Shown here: in pieces, positions 45,356-53,983 of the stretch
How the letters are laid out: each line of letters begins with the position of its first letter
Position numbering within the stretch: the stretch's first letter is position 1
The notes under the pieces: model-generated
What the model was told of the DNA's origin: nothing
The model's database searches: none
Seen by the model: only the letters and a program-made list of their open reading frames with translations
DNA from: Fen-1298 sp963833465
GTDB lineage: Bacteria; Bacteroidota; Ignavibacteria; UBA10030
DNA length: 64,000 nucleotides
Direction of reading: 5' to 3'
Assembly: GCA_963833465.1 (NCBI GenBank)
Contig: CAWHXW010000004.1
Span: 930,001-994,000 of the forward strand
Program-made: the position numbers and the translations under genes

Positions 45356-46528
45356 ATGTCTGCCGAGCTTTCTATTCTCCTGCTTGAAGATGATCCGTCA
45401 TCCATCCGGCTCTTTTATCGTAAAATACAATCTGCCCCTAGAGAGATGATTGTAAAAGATGTTCGAAATAAAGAAGCATTCCTTCGCGAACTTGAATCGC
45501 CTCAATTTGACTGCATTGTCATAGATTATACACTTCCTGATATCAATGGAATCGAAGCTCTTCGGCTTGTGAAGGAACTTGCGCCTGGAACTCCGACTAT
45601 TATTTATACAAGCTCGGTAGGAGAAGAAAAAGCTGTCGAATGCATGAAAGAAGGGGCATCTGAATTTCTTTTGAAGACAAACAGCATTCGGTTAGTCCCT
45701 GCAATTCTTTCTGTTGTGAATCAGAAACGAGATCACGAAGCACGTATTCAGGCAGAAGAAGCACAGAGACAAAGCGAGGCGCGGTTTAATGCGCTTGCGG
45801 ATACGAGTAATGCCTTGATTTTTATTTATCAGGGTGAAAAATTCACTTATGTGAATGCCGCTTCAAAAAGAGTCACAGGTTACACGGAAAATGAATTGCT
45901 GAAAATGAATTTTTGGGATTTAGTGCACCCGGATTATCGCGAAATGGTTCGTCAACGGGGATTAGCTCGACAGCGCAACGAAAACGTGCCGGTTCTTTAC
46001 GACTTTAAAATTTTGACAAAAGATGGCAAAGAGCGTTGGTTAGAATTTGCCGCAAGTGCAATTCAGTACGAAGGTGTTCCCGCCGGACTTGGTATTGCAC
46101 TTGATGTAACAGATCGAAAACATATGGAAGAACAATTACAGGCATCAGAACTTCGCTACCGCTTGCTTTTTAATGCTAATCCTCATCCGATGTGGCTCTA
46201 TGATATCGATACTTTGCAATTCTTAGAAGTGAATGATGCTGCGATCCATTATTATGGTTATAGCCGCGATGAATTTCTTTTGATGTCAATAAAAGATATT
46301 CGTCCGGAAAAAGATGTTCGGAAATTAATGAGTCATTTACTGCAAACTAAAGAACACGATGGGTTTAATGAAGCTGGCGTTTGGCGACATCGAATGAAAA
46401 ATGGAGAGCTTGTAAAAGTAGAAATCATTTCGCATACGCTGCAGTTCAATGGACATAATGCAAAAATGATTTTGGCAAATGAAATCAAAAAAATAAAACG
46501 CACGAATAAGAAAAAGCATAATCTTTGA
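45356..46528 (+). CDS. Response regulator with two PAS domains and no output domain
   Basis: A 390-residue cytoplasmic signalling protein. Receiver domain 1-125: acidic pocket Glu11/Asp12/Asp13, phospho-acceptor Asp57 (IVIDYTLPD), switch Thr85 and Lys107 (LLKTNS). PAS domain 1 at about 140-255 (NALIFIYQGEKFTYVNAASKRVTGY, then a PAC segment WLEFAASAIQY) and PAS domain 2 at about 265-380 (PHPMWLYDIDTLQFLEVNDAAIHYYGYS). It ends in a basic tail (KKIKRTNKKKHNL) with no kinase, DNA-binding or cyclic-di-GMP domain, so it may act by protein contact or have lost a C-terminal kinase. AAAGGA lies 9 bases before the ATG. No partner kinase is nearby. Confidence 0.9.
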   Translation: MSAELSILLLEDDPSSIRLFYRKIQSAPREMIVKDVRNKEAFLRELESPQFDCIVIDYTLPDINGIEALRLVKELAPGTPTIIYTSSVGEEKAVECMKEGASEFLLKTNSIRLVPAILSVVNQKRDHEARIQAEEAQRQSEARFNALADTSNALIFIYQGEKFTYVNAASKRVTGYTENELLKMNFWDLVHPDYREMVRQRGLARQRNENVPVLYDFKILTKDGKERWLEFAASAIQYEGVPAGLGIALDVTDRKHMEEQLQASELRYRLLFNANPHPMWLYDIDTLQFLEVNDAAIHYYGYSRDEFLLMSIKDIRPEKDVRKLMSHLLQTKEHDGFNEAGVWRHRMKNGELVKVEIISHTLQFNGHNAKMILANEIKKIKRTNKKKHNL

Positions 46529-46544
46529 ATTCGACGTTCGAATT
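46528..46544. terminator. Hairpin between convergent REC-PAS and LOG genes
   Basis: Perfect 7-bp stem AATTCGA/TCGAATT with a 3-base loop, starting on the REC-PAS stop codon. No T-run; weak evidence for a terminator. Confidence 0.3.
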
Positions 46545-46574
46545 GCAAATAGTTTTCGTTCCTTATTGAGGAAA

Positions 46575-47108
46575 TCAGCTAAGTTTTTGCTTCAAAAATA
46601 ATGCACATTCCTTAGGCGATGAAGCGCGATATATAAATTTTGTGCAGTCACCAACACCTTCCCACAACAATTCTTCGCGCAAAGTCTCCACAACATTTTG
46701 CCAGAATCTGCCGACAATCACAACCGGTTTCTCGGCAATCAAACCTTTATTGATAAATTCCCACACCGAAGCAAGTTCTAATAAAGTACCGGTTCCGCCT
46801 TTTAATACAATATACGCATCGCCAAGTTCTACAAGTTTCATCAAACGATCAACTATTGCGGGAACATGTATATTTTCATCAATCCAATAATTTGCCTTAC
46901 GATCTTTAATATTAAAAGTGACTCCAATGGTCTTGCCTCCCGCTTCTTTTGCGCCGCGTGCTGATGCCTCCATAATACCGCCGAAGCCGCCGTTGCATAA
47001 GGTGAAACCAGCAAGCGAGAGTTGTTTACCAACCTCATATGCTAATTGATATTCTTCATCGCCCTCTACCGGACGGGAACTGCCAAAAACTGTCACAACT
47101 TTATTCAT
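46575..47108 (-). CDS. LOG-family (lysine decarboxylase-like) nucleotide-processing protein
   Basis: A 177-residue Rossmann-fold protein starting at ATG 47108 (VVTVFGSSRPVEGDEEY); the open frame runs 17 codons further up without family likeness. GGFGGIMEASARGAKEAGG and KGGTGTLLELASVWE match the two conserved motifs of the family formerly called lysine decarboxylases, whose plant and bacterial members (LOG) release cytokinin-like bases from nucleoside 5'-monophosphates. The PGG-x-GT motif reads KGGTGT here, with its Glu kept. Exact substrate unknown. It is separated from gpsA upstream by a terminator-like hairpin. Confidence 0.8.
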   Translation of the reverse strand: MNKVVTVFGSSRPVEGDEEYQLAYEVGKQLSLAGFTLCNGGFGGIMEASARGAKEAGGKTIGVTFNIKDRKANYWIDENIHVPAIVDRLMKLVELGDAYIVLKGGTGTLLELASVWEFINKGLIAEKPVVIVGRFWQNVVETLREELLWEGVGDCTKFIYRASSPKECALFLKQKLS

Positions 47109-47145
47109 AGCTATTCCATTTATATCACTTCTTTGAATCTGGACT

Positions 47146-47177
47146 AAAAAAATCGCCATTCCCGTGAATGCGGGAAT
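47146..47177 (-). terminator. Terminator after gpsA (minus strand)
   Basis: Stem ATTCCCG/CGGGAAT with a 6-base loop (47158-47177), followed on the minus strand by five bases and seven T. A further GATTCCCG about 25 bases upstream could pair instead, giving two alternative hairpins. Confidence 0.55.
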
Positions 47178-47332
47178 CTTAATCCTTATTTTAAAAAATG
47201 ATTCCCGATTGAAGCATTAGAGAATAACTGGTTCACATAATTCTTTGGACATTCTCGAATTATTTTGCAATTCATAATAATTTATTATTTATTGTACGAA
47301 AGGTATTACTTAAATCAGGAATTAAACCAAAC

Positions 47333-48337
47333 TTAATGGGCGCCTTCACCGCGTGTATCGCGAAGCATTAAGTCGAGCGTCGCTTGACGCGCATTTTTAT
47401 CTTCAAAAAGTACTTTATACACTTCTTCAGCCATTGGCATTTCAACATGATGTTTTTGCGCCAGCTGATGAACAGACTTTGATGTAGCAACACCTTCAGC
47501 AACCATTGTCATCTCGCTCAGCACTTCGGCAACGTTTCTGCCCTTTCCAATTTCCTCGCCCACAAAACGATTGCGGCTATGGTGACTCATACAAGTAACG
47601 ATCAGATCACCCATGCCAGAAAGGCCAGCGAATGTTATTGGCTGTGCCCCCATTTTTGCGCCAAGACGTGTAATCTCAAAAATTCCACGTGTCATAATTG
47701 CCGCTTTTGTATTATCACCAAAACCAGCACCGTCGCTTAAGCCAGCTCCAATTGCAATAACATTTTTTATAGCGCCTCCCAATTCAACACCTCGAATATC
47801 TTCATTAACATAAACTCGGAAATAATCGTTCACAAATGCTTCCTGTACAATCTTTGCAGTTTTCATTTTAAAGGAAGCTGATACGACCATAGTCGGCATT
47901 TTCAAACTGACTTCTTCCGCATGACTTGGTCCAGAGAGAATCGCAAGATTTTCACGTCGTTCGTGCATGAGCACATCCAATAAAACTTCTGACATGGTCA
48001 TCAAAGAACCGTTCTCAATGCCTTTGGCAACATTGCAAATAACCGTATGTTCTAAATCGAGATGAGCAATTCGTTGTAAGACAGAACGTAGAAATTGAGA
48101 CGGCACTGCCGCAATGATCATATCGCGTTTGTGACACGACAATTCGATATCGGTAGTAATTTTTATTTCAGGCGGAAGAATAATCCCGGGAAGAAACTGA
48201 GGGTTTTCATGTTTTTCTTGAATGAGCTCGGCTTGCTCGCTCTCAAATGTCCAAAGATTGATTTCGTGATGATTGTCGCGCAAAACGAGAGCAAGCGTAG
48301 TTCCCCAACTGCCAGCACCCAAAATAGTGATTTTCAT
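47333..48337 (-). CDS. gpsA: Glycerol-3-phosphate dehydrogenase [NAD(P)+]
   Basis: A 334-residue enzyme that reduces dihydroxyacetone phosphate to sn-glycerol 3-phosphate for phospholipid synthesis. The Rossmann motif GAGSWGTTLA is at residues 7-16; AVPSQFLR, NVAKGIE, LSGPSHAEEV, the catalytic lysine region ELGGAIKNVIAI, and GLSGMGDLIVTC all match. Cytoplasmic. plsY, which uses its product, is the next gene upstream (57 bases), so the pair forms a small lipid unit with ispD. Confidence 0.96.
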   Translation of the reverse strand: MKITILGAGSWGTTLALVLRDNHHEINLWTFESEQAELIQEKHENPQFLPGIILPPEIKITTDIELSCHKRDMIIAAVPSQFLRSVLQRIAHLDLEHTVICNVAKGIENGSLMTMSEVLLDVLMHERRENLAILSGPSHAEEVSLKMPTMVVSASFKMKTAKIVQEAFVNDYFRVYVNEDIRGVELGGAIKNVIAIGAGLSDGAGFGDNTKAAIMTRGIFEITRLGAKMGAQPITFAGLSGMGDLIVTCMSHHSRNRFVGEEIGKGRNVAEVLSEMTMVAEGVATSKSVHQLAQKHHVEMPMAEEVYKVLFEDKNARQATLDLMLRDTRGEGAH

Positions 48338-48394
48338 ATTATTGATGGTATATCAAGTTAGAAATTCAGTGCCTTCCTTGGAATTGCGCCTAGT

Positions 48395-49087
48395 TTAAGG
48401 TTCAATTGATTCGACAGATTCAACCTTACTTTTAAAACTTGTAATTTTTCGTTCAGTTCCTTCAATCAACCGTTTAATATTTGCTCGGTGTGAATAAATA
48501 AGGAAAAGTGCAATACCTGTACTGAAAAATACCAATGTTTTATAGCTGTGAATTTCATCCGATAGGATATTATACCGAACAATAAGTGATAGTGGAAAAG
48601 ATGCTGCTGCCATAATAGAACCAAGCGAAACATATTTGAATGCATATAAAAAGATAAAGAACACAGCTATTGAAACCGCAAATTCCGTTGGTGCAATACC
48701 TATCAGCATTCCAGCGCCCGTTGCAATACCTTTTCCGCCTTTGAATCCAGCAAACATTGTCCACACATGACCGATCATCGCTGCACCGCCGCAAATCATT
48801 TGGATAATAGTGAAATCATCAAATGGAGTGTGGTTGTAAAACGGCAATGCCGGATCCCAAAATAAACGCGCAATAACTGTTGTAGCAATAACACCCTTCA
48901 GTGCATCTACAACTATAACGAATACACCCGATTTCCATCCAAGTACTCGGAATACATTTGTGCCGCCCGCATTGCCGCTTCCTTTGCTGCGAATATCAAA
49001 ACCATGCCGCCATTTAGAAAGAATAATGCTTGTCGGAATAGAACCTATGATATAACTTAAGATTACAATAATAACCATATTTATCAT
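48395..49087 (-). CDS. plsY: Acyl-phosphate:glycerol-3-phosphate acyltransferase
   Basis: A 230-residue inner membrane enzyme that acylates glycerol 3-phosphate with acyl phosphate, the first committed step to phosphatidic acid. Visible family motifs: SIPTSIILSKWRHGFDIRSKGSGNAGGTNVFRVLG, seen as GSIPTS, SGNAG and GTNVFRVLG, and FKGGKGIATGAG. About five to seven hydrophobic segments. The C-terminal tail is slightly longer than usual. AAGGA stands 7 bases before ATG 49087. It supplies acyl-glycerol phosphate from the gpsA product made by its neighbour. Confidence 0.95.
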   Translation of the reverse strand: MINMVIIVILSYIIGSIPTSIILSKWRHGFDIRSKGSGNAGGTNVFRVLGWKSGVFVIVVDALKGVIATTVIARLFWDPALPFYNHTPFDDFTIIQMICGGAAMIGHVWTMFAGFKGGKGIATGAGMLIGIAPTEFAVSIAVFFIFLYAFKYVSLGSIMAAASFPLSLIVRYNILSDEIHSYKTLVFFSTGIALFLIYSHRANIKRLIEGTERKITSFKSKVESVESIEP

Positions 49088-49155
49088 CTATCAATCCTTT
49101 ATTCAATCTTCAACAATATTTATATAAGATATTCATTTTGATAACGAGATGCAAC

Positions 49156-49875
49156 TTACATCCATCCTTTCAAATGCCAACGTTCGAAAATCAGCAATCC
49201 TAATTCTAAATCTTCCGGTGTCGTGATTTTAATATTATCATAACTTCCCTCCACAATCCGAACTTTAACACCAAGCTGCTCGACAAGAGCTGCTTCATCA
49301 GTTGAATAAAACTTATCTTTCTTTGCTTTTTCGAATGCTTTCATCAATAATTTTGCACGAAACGCCTGTGGAGTTTGAATTAGCCAGAGCGCTGTACGAT
49401 CCAAGGTTTGATCAAAAAAACCTCCTCCAATTGAACGCCTAATCGTATCTTTCGGCTGAACTGCTAACACAGCCGTACCATACTCTTTGCAAATTCTAAT
49501 AAGATGCGAAATTCGTTTCGTTTCTATGAATGGTCTCACTCCATCATGAACAAGAATGATGTCTGATTCTTTTATTGTTAATCTGTCAAATACATTGCGA
49601 ACTGAATCCTGCCGTTTTGCGCCGCCCATCACCATTTTGCTAACTTTGTGCAGCCGGTAATGTTTAACAACAGCTTCCATTTCGGACATCGCTGATTCAG
49701 GGATAGCAAGGGCAACTTCGTCAACATCCGGACAATGTTCAAATCGCTGAATCGTGTGCACGATAATCGGTTTCCCGTTTAACGGCAAAAATTGTTTTTT
49801 TATATCTCCGCCAATTCGCGTACCAGATCCTGCTGCTGGAATAATTGCAAATACTTTAGGTCTCGATTTCGACAT
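49156..49875 (-). CDS. ispD: 2-C-methyl-D-erythritol 4-phosphate cytidylyltransferase
   Basis: A 239-residue enzyme of the MEP isoprenoid pathway that makes CDP-methylerythritol from MEP and CTP. The CTP-binding motif IIPAAGSGTRIGGDIKKQF begins the protein; VHDGVRPF, the QTPQAFRAKLL stretch and TDEAALVEQLG follow, then KITTPEDL. I start it at ATG 49875 (AAGGAA 10 bases before); the open frame extends 35 codons upstream with unrelated sequence. It lies between queA (110 bases) and plsY (68 bases) on the same strand. Confidence 0.94.
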   Translation of the reverse strand: MSKSRPKVFAIIPAAGSGTRIGGDIKKQFLPLNGKPIIVHTIQRFEHCPDVDEVALAIPESAMSEMEAVVKHYRLHKVSKMVMGGAKRQDSVRNVFDRLTIKESDIILVHDGVRPFIETKRISHLIRICKEYGTAVLAVQPKDTIRRSIGGGFFDQTLDRTALWLIQTPQAFRAKLLMKAFEKAKKDKFYSTDEAALVEQLGVKVRIVEGSYDNIKITTPEDLELGLLIFERWHLKGWM

Positions 49876-49985
49876 TTCTACAACATTCCTTAATAATTCA
49901 TATAGAAAAAAACAGGAGGGAGTTCTATCTTCAATCAAAATTTCTGAAGAAATAAAAACTCCCTCACAAAAAGCTAACAAACTAC

Positions 49986-51023
49986 TTAAATAATCAACAT
50001 CGCATCGCCATAACTGTAAAAGCGGTATCCATCCTTAATAGCTTTTTTATATCCATGCATTAAGAATTCTTGTCCGGCAAACGCTCCTGCCAGCATTAAC
50101 AGAGTTGATTCAGGCAGGTGGAAATTTGTAATCAGCTTATCAGTCACCTTAAAACTGTAAGGCGGAAAAATAAATTTATCCGTCCATCCCTTCGCCGGTT
50201 TCACATGGCCGTCAACCGTTACGCTGGATTCCAATGCTCGGCAAGTACTTGTGCCGACTACAAAAACTTTATGTCTCGAGTCGATTGTTTTATTGATGAT
50301 ATTTGCGGTTTCGTTTGATATCTCAAAAAATTCCGAATCCATTTTATGTTTACTAAGGTCTTCTACTTCAACCGTACGAAATGTTCCGAGACCAATATGC
50401 AATACAACAGGCGCAAACTTTACACCTTTAGCTTCAAGCTTTTTCAGCAGCGCTTTCGTGAAATGCAATCCTGCAGTCGGCGCCGCAACAGCACCTACGA
50501 CACGAGCATACACAGTTTGATAACTGTCTTTGTCTTTATTTGTAGCATCACGTTTAATATAATGCGGCAATGGTGTCAGCCCAATACGATCGATGATCTT
50601 GAAAAAATCGCCTTTGTGATTGAATCTCACAGTACGTCCACGCGAAGTTGTATTGTCTATTACTTCACACCAGAGTTTACCATCATCAAAATAGATCTTG
50701 TTCCCTATGCGTACTTTGCGTGCAGGATCAACTATAACGTCCCAGATATTTTCCTCAGCGTTTAACTCGCGCAGCAGAAATACTTCAATTTTTGCATTTG
50801 TTTTTTCTTTCTTCCCATAGAGCCGTGCCTGAAAAACGCGTGTCTCATTTATTGCGAGACAATCACCTTTTTGAAAATAATCTGCGATTTCATAGAACTT
50901 TCGTTCTTCAATAGTTTCATCAATGCGGTTCATCACCATTAACCGCGAGTGGTCGCGCGGATTTGCCGGTTGCTTTGCTATCAAATTGCGAGGAAGCGGA
51001 TATTTGAAATCAGAGAGCTTCAT
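49986..51023 (-). CDS. queA: tRNA preQ1(34) S-adenosylmethionine ribosyltransferase-isomerase
   Basis: A 345-residue enzyme that transfers and isomerises the ribosyl part of S-adenosylmethionine onto preQ1 in tRNA, giving epoxyqueuosine. The family landmarks are present in order: LPRNLIAKQPANPRDHSRLMV at the start, NETRVFQARLYG, GAVAAPTAGLHFT, VVLHIGLGTFRTV, TSTCRALES and NFHLPESTLLMLAGAFAG. Full length, cytoplasmic. It follows ppdK with a strong hairpin in between. Confidence 0.96.
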   Translation of the reverse strand: MKLSDFKYPLPRNLIAKQPANPRDHSRLMVMNRIDETIEERKFYEIADYFQKGDCLAINETRVFQARLYGKKEKTNAKIEVFLLRELNAEENIWDVIVDPARKVRIGNKIYFDDGKLWCEVIDNTTSRGRTVRFNHKGDFFKIIDRIGLTPLPHYIKRDATNKDKDSYQTVYARVVGAVAAPTAGLHFTKALLKKLEAKGVKFAPVVLHIGLGTFRTVEVEDLSKHKMDSEFFEISNETANIINKTIDSRHKVFVVGTSTCRALESSVTVDGHVKPAKGWTDKFIFPPYSFKVTDKLITNFHLPESTLLMLAGAFAGQEFLMHGYKKAIKDGYRFYSYGDAMLII

Positions 51024-51055
51024 TGCTCATATCCCTTCTATATTTTTTAGATTTT

Positions 51056-51081
51056 GGAGGCGGTAAATAATTTCCGCCTCC
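51056..51081. terminator. Strong GC-rich hairpin between ppdK and queA
   Basis: Perfect stem GGAGGCGG/CCGCCTCC with a 10-base loop that can pair further (AAAT/ATTT). No T-run follows on the minus strand, so it may be a weak terminator, an mRNA 3' end stabiliser for ppdK, or a structure in the queA leader. Confidence 0.5.
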
Positions 51082-51107
51082 CGTGAATTAATGAACTATA
51101 TATCGGT

Positions 51108-53876
51108 CTACTTCTTTCGCGATGTCTTTGCTTTATTAACAGTTTTCTTTGCATGCACCGCAGGATTTACCAACGCCGCACGCGCAGCAGCCAAACGCGC
51201 AATTGGAACACGGAATGGCGAGCAACTCACATAGTTTAAGCCAATAAGATGACAGAACTCGATGCTCGATGGTTCACCACCGTGTTCTCCACAGATTCCA
51301 AGTTTGATACCAGGACGCGTTGCACGACCCTTTTCAACGGCAATCTGCATAACTTTACCCACACCGCCGCGATCCAACACTTCAAATGGATCCTTAGCAT
51401 ATATTTCTTTTGCAACATAAGGAACAAGGAATCGTGCCGCATCATCTCTGCTTACGCCAAGCGTTGTTTGCGTCAGATCGTTTGTACCAAAGCTAAAAAA
51501 TTCGGCGACTGTTGCAATCTCATCCGCCGTCATAGCACCACGCGGAATTTCGATCATCGTACCGACTAAGTACTTAAACTTCACACCTTGTTCCTGCATT
51601 ACTGCTTCGGCAGTTTCACGGACAAGTTTTTCTTGATGCTGCAGTTCTTTTACATTGCCTACGAGGGGAATCATTACTTCCGGTGCCACTGCAATGCCTT
51701 TCTTTTTGGTTTCGGCAGCTGCTTCAAAAATAGCGCGTGCCTGCATCTCAGTAATTTCCGGGAAAATAATGCCTAAGCGGCATCCTCGAAAACCAAGCAT
51801 CGGGTTGAACTCGTGCAATCCATCTACTCGTTCTTTAACCTTCTCATAACTAATTCCCATGGATTGCGCAAGTGCGCGCTGTTCTTTTTCCTCATGCGGC
51901 ACAAATTCATGCAGCGGCGGATCTATTGTGCGAATTGTTACTGGTCGTCCATTCATCGCTTCAAAGATTCCGGCAAAATCCTTACGCTGCAATGGAAGAA
52001 GTTTCGCAAGCGCCAGTTTCCGTTGATCCACAGTATCAGCGAGAATCATTTCACGCATTGGCCCGATTTTTCCTTCGCCGAAAAACATATGTTCGGTTCG
52101 GCACAAGCCGATTCCTTCGGCACCAAATGAAATTGCATTAGCAGCTTGATCCGGTTGATCAGCATTTGTGCGAATATTCAGCGTTCGATATTTATCAGCC
52201 CAAGTCATCACTTTTTCGAATGTTTGATATACCGGCGCATCTTTAGGATCGAGAGTTTTTTCAATAAGCACCTGTAGTACTTCTGATGGTTTTGTTTGAA
52301 TTTTACCTTCAATTACTTGACCGGTTGAACCATCCAATGAAATCCAATCGCCTTCATTCAACACTTTTCCCTTTACAGTCATTGTATGTTTAGAATAATT
52401 TATATTCAATTCGTCGCAACCTGCCACACACACTTTCCCCATTTGTCGGGCAACGAGTGCAGCATGTGAAGTCATACCGCCGCGTGCAGTAAGAATACCT
52501 TCCGAAGCATCCATACCTTTGATGTCTTCTGGTGAAGTCTCAATGCGTGTGAGAATAACTTTCTCTCCGCGATTCTTCCATGCTTCAGCATCAACGGCAT
52601 TGAATACAATTCGTCCGGTAGCTGCGCCTGGTCCTGCATTTAAGCCTTTCGCAAGTAAGCGTCCGGATTTAACCGCCGTTTCTTTTTCCTTCAAATCAAA
52701 AATAGGACGGAGCAATTGATTCAGCTGATCGGGCTCGATACGCGACAACGCTTCTTTTTCTGAAATAAGTTTTTCAACAACCATATCCACAGCAATCTTA
52801 ATAGCTGCAAATGCAGTCCGCTTTCCAACACGGCACTGGAGCATGTACAGCTTCCCTTGCTGGATAGTGAACTCGACGTCCATCATATCGTGATAGTGCT
52901 TTTCTAATGTCCTGCGAATTTTATCTAACTGGCCATAAAGTTTAGCATCTTGTTCTTTCAATTTTAATATCGGTAATGGGGTGCGTGTACCAGCAACGAC
53001 ATCTTCTCCTTGAGCGTTCATTAAATATTCGCCGTAGAAATAATTTTCACCTGTAGCTGCATCGCGAGTAAATGCGACTCCAGTTCCAGAATCTTCACCC
53101 ATATTGCCAAACACCATGGTTTGGACGTTTACTGCAGTACCCCAAGACTCTGGAATATCGTACATTTTACGATATGCAATTGCACGATCATTCATCCAAG
53201 AATTAAACACTGCACCGATAGCACCCCACATCTGTTCAAGAGGATCTTCGGGGAAGTTGTGCCCGGTCTTTTCCTTAATAGCTGCTTTGAAATTTACAAC
53301 GAGTTCCTTCAAATCCTCAGCTGTCAATTCTGTATCGAACTTTATATTTTTCTGATGCTTCTTCGCTTCGATAATTTCTTCAAACGGATCGATGTCATCT
53401 TTATTTACCGGTTTCAATCCGAGCACGACGTCGCCGTACATTTGAACGAAACGCCGGTACGAATCATACACGAAACGCTCGTTCTTCGTCTTCGCAATGA
53501 GGCCTTCAACTGTTTTATTGTTAAGACCGAGGTTAAGAATAGTATCCATCATTCCAGGCATCGAGGCGCGTGCACCTGAGCGTACAGAAACCAACAACGG
53601 ATTTTTTTCGTCGCCAAATTTTGCACCCATTGCCTTTTCTACTTTCGCTAATGCAGCAAGAACTTCCTTCTGCAGGGACTTGGGATATTTTTGTTTATTC
53701 TGGTAATATGCGGTACATACTTCAGTTGTTATAGTGAAGCCCGGCGGAACCGGCAGACCTATATTGACCATCTCAGCAAGGTTCGCTCCCTTACCGCCAA
53801 GAAGATTTTTCATCTCGGCTTTACCTTCAGCTTTGTTATTGCCGAAGAAATATACATATTTTTGTACTTTTACCAT
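51108..53876 (-). CDS. ppdK: Pyruvate, phosphate dikinase
   Basis: A 922-residue enzyme interconverting pyruvate + ATP + Pi and phosphoenolpyruvate + AMP + PPi. The N-terminal ATP-grasp domain opens with YFFGNNKAEG and GGKGANLAEM; the swivelling phosphohistidine domain has GGMTSHAALVARQMG (His471); the PEP-binding TIM barrel has LCRTEHMFF, GFRGCRLG, FGTNDLTQTT and the catalytic Cys in CGEHGG near 847. The basic tail (KKTVNKAKTSRKK) is a small extension. Monocistronic by context; the promoter holds a perfect palindrome (53939-53958), so regulation by a repressor is likely. Confidence 0.97.
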   Translation of the reverse strand: MVKVQKYVYFFGNNKAEGKAEMKNLLGGKGANLAEMVNIGLPVPPGFTITTEVCTAYYQNKQKYPKSLQKEVLAALAKVEKAMGAKFGDEKNPLLVSVRSGARASMPGMMDTILNLGLNNKTVEGLIAKTKNERFVYDSYRRFVQMYGDVVLGLKPVNKDDIDPFEEIIEAKKHQKNIKFDTELTAEDLKELVVNFKAAIKEKTGHNFPEDPLEQMWGAIGAVFNSWMNDRAIAYRKMYDIPESWGTAVNVQTMVFGNMGEDSGTGVAFTRDAATGENYFYGEYLMNAQGEDVVAGTRTPLPILKLKEQDAKLYGQLDKIRRTLEKHYHDMMDVEFTIQQGKLYMLQCRVGKRTAFAAIKIAVDMVVEKLISEKEALSRIEPDQLNQLLRPIFDLKEKETAVKSGRLLAKGLNAGPGAATGRIVFNAVDAEAWKNRGEKVILTRIETSPEDIKGMDASEGILTARGGMTSHAALVARQMGKVCVAGCDELNINYSKHTMTVKGKVLNEGDWISLDGSTGQVIEGKIQTKPSEVLQVLIEKTLDPKDAPVYQTFEKVMTWADKYRTLNIRTNADQPDQAANAISFGAEGIGLCRTEHMFFGEGKIGPMREMILADTVDQRKLALAKLLPLQRKDFAGIFEAMNGRPVTIRTIDPPLHEFVPHEEKEQRALAQSMGISYEKVKERVDGLHEFNPMLGFRGCRLGIIFPEITEMQARAIFEAAAETKKKGIAVAPEVMIPLVGNVKELQHQEKLVRETAEAVMQEQGVKFKYLVGTMIEIPRGAMTADEIATVAEFFSFGTNDLTQTTLGVSRDDAARFLVPYVAKEIYAKDPFEVLDRGGVGKVMQIAVEKGRATRPGIKLGICGEHGGEPSSIEFCHLIGLNYVSCSPFRVPIARLAAARAALVNPAVHAKKTVNKAKTSRKK

Positions 53877-53929
53877 TTTATTCTTTATCCTTTCAGTAAA
53901 TATTATTTCTTGTTTGTTTAATGATTTTA

Positions 53930-53958
53930 AAATTATTATTGCAAGAGTATTCTTGCAA
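53930..53958 (-). promoter_or_regulatory. ppdK promoter
   Basis: Minus strand: TTGCAA (53958-53953), 17 bases, TAATTT (53935-53930), about 55 bases before the ATG. The -35 box and most of the spacer coincide with the inverted repeat at 53939-53958. Confidence 0.5.
53939..53958. promoter_or_regulatory. Palindromic operator candidate in the ppdK promoter
   Basis: A perfect 8+4+8 inverted repeat, TTGCAAGA / TCTTGCAA. A dyad over the -35 box and spacer is the usual place for a repressor. I cannot name the regulator. Confidence 0.5.
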
Positions 53959-53983
53959 GTTCTGTGAATATTTTTTTGATGTA

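Noticed and set aside
49876..49980. 35-residue N-terminal extension of IspD
   Set aside because: Unrelated sequence; ATG 49875 has a ribosome-binding site and the family begins just before IIPAAGSGTR.
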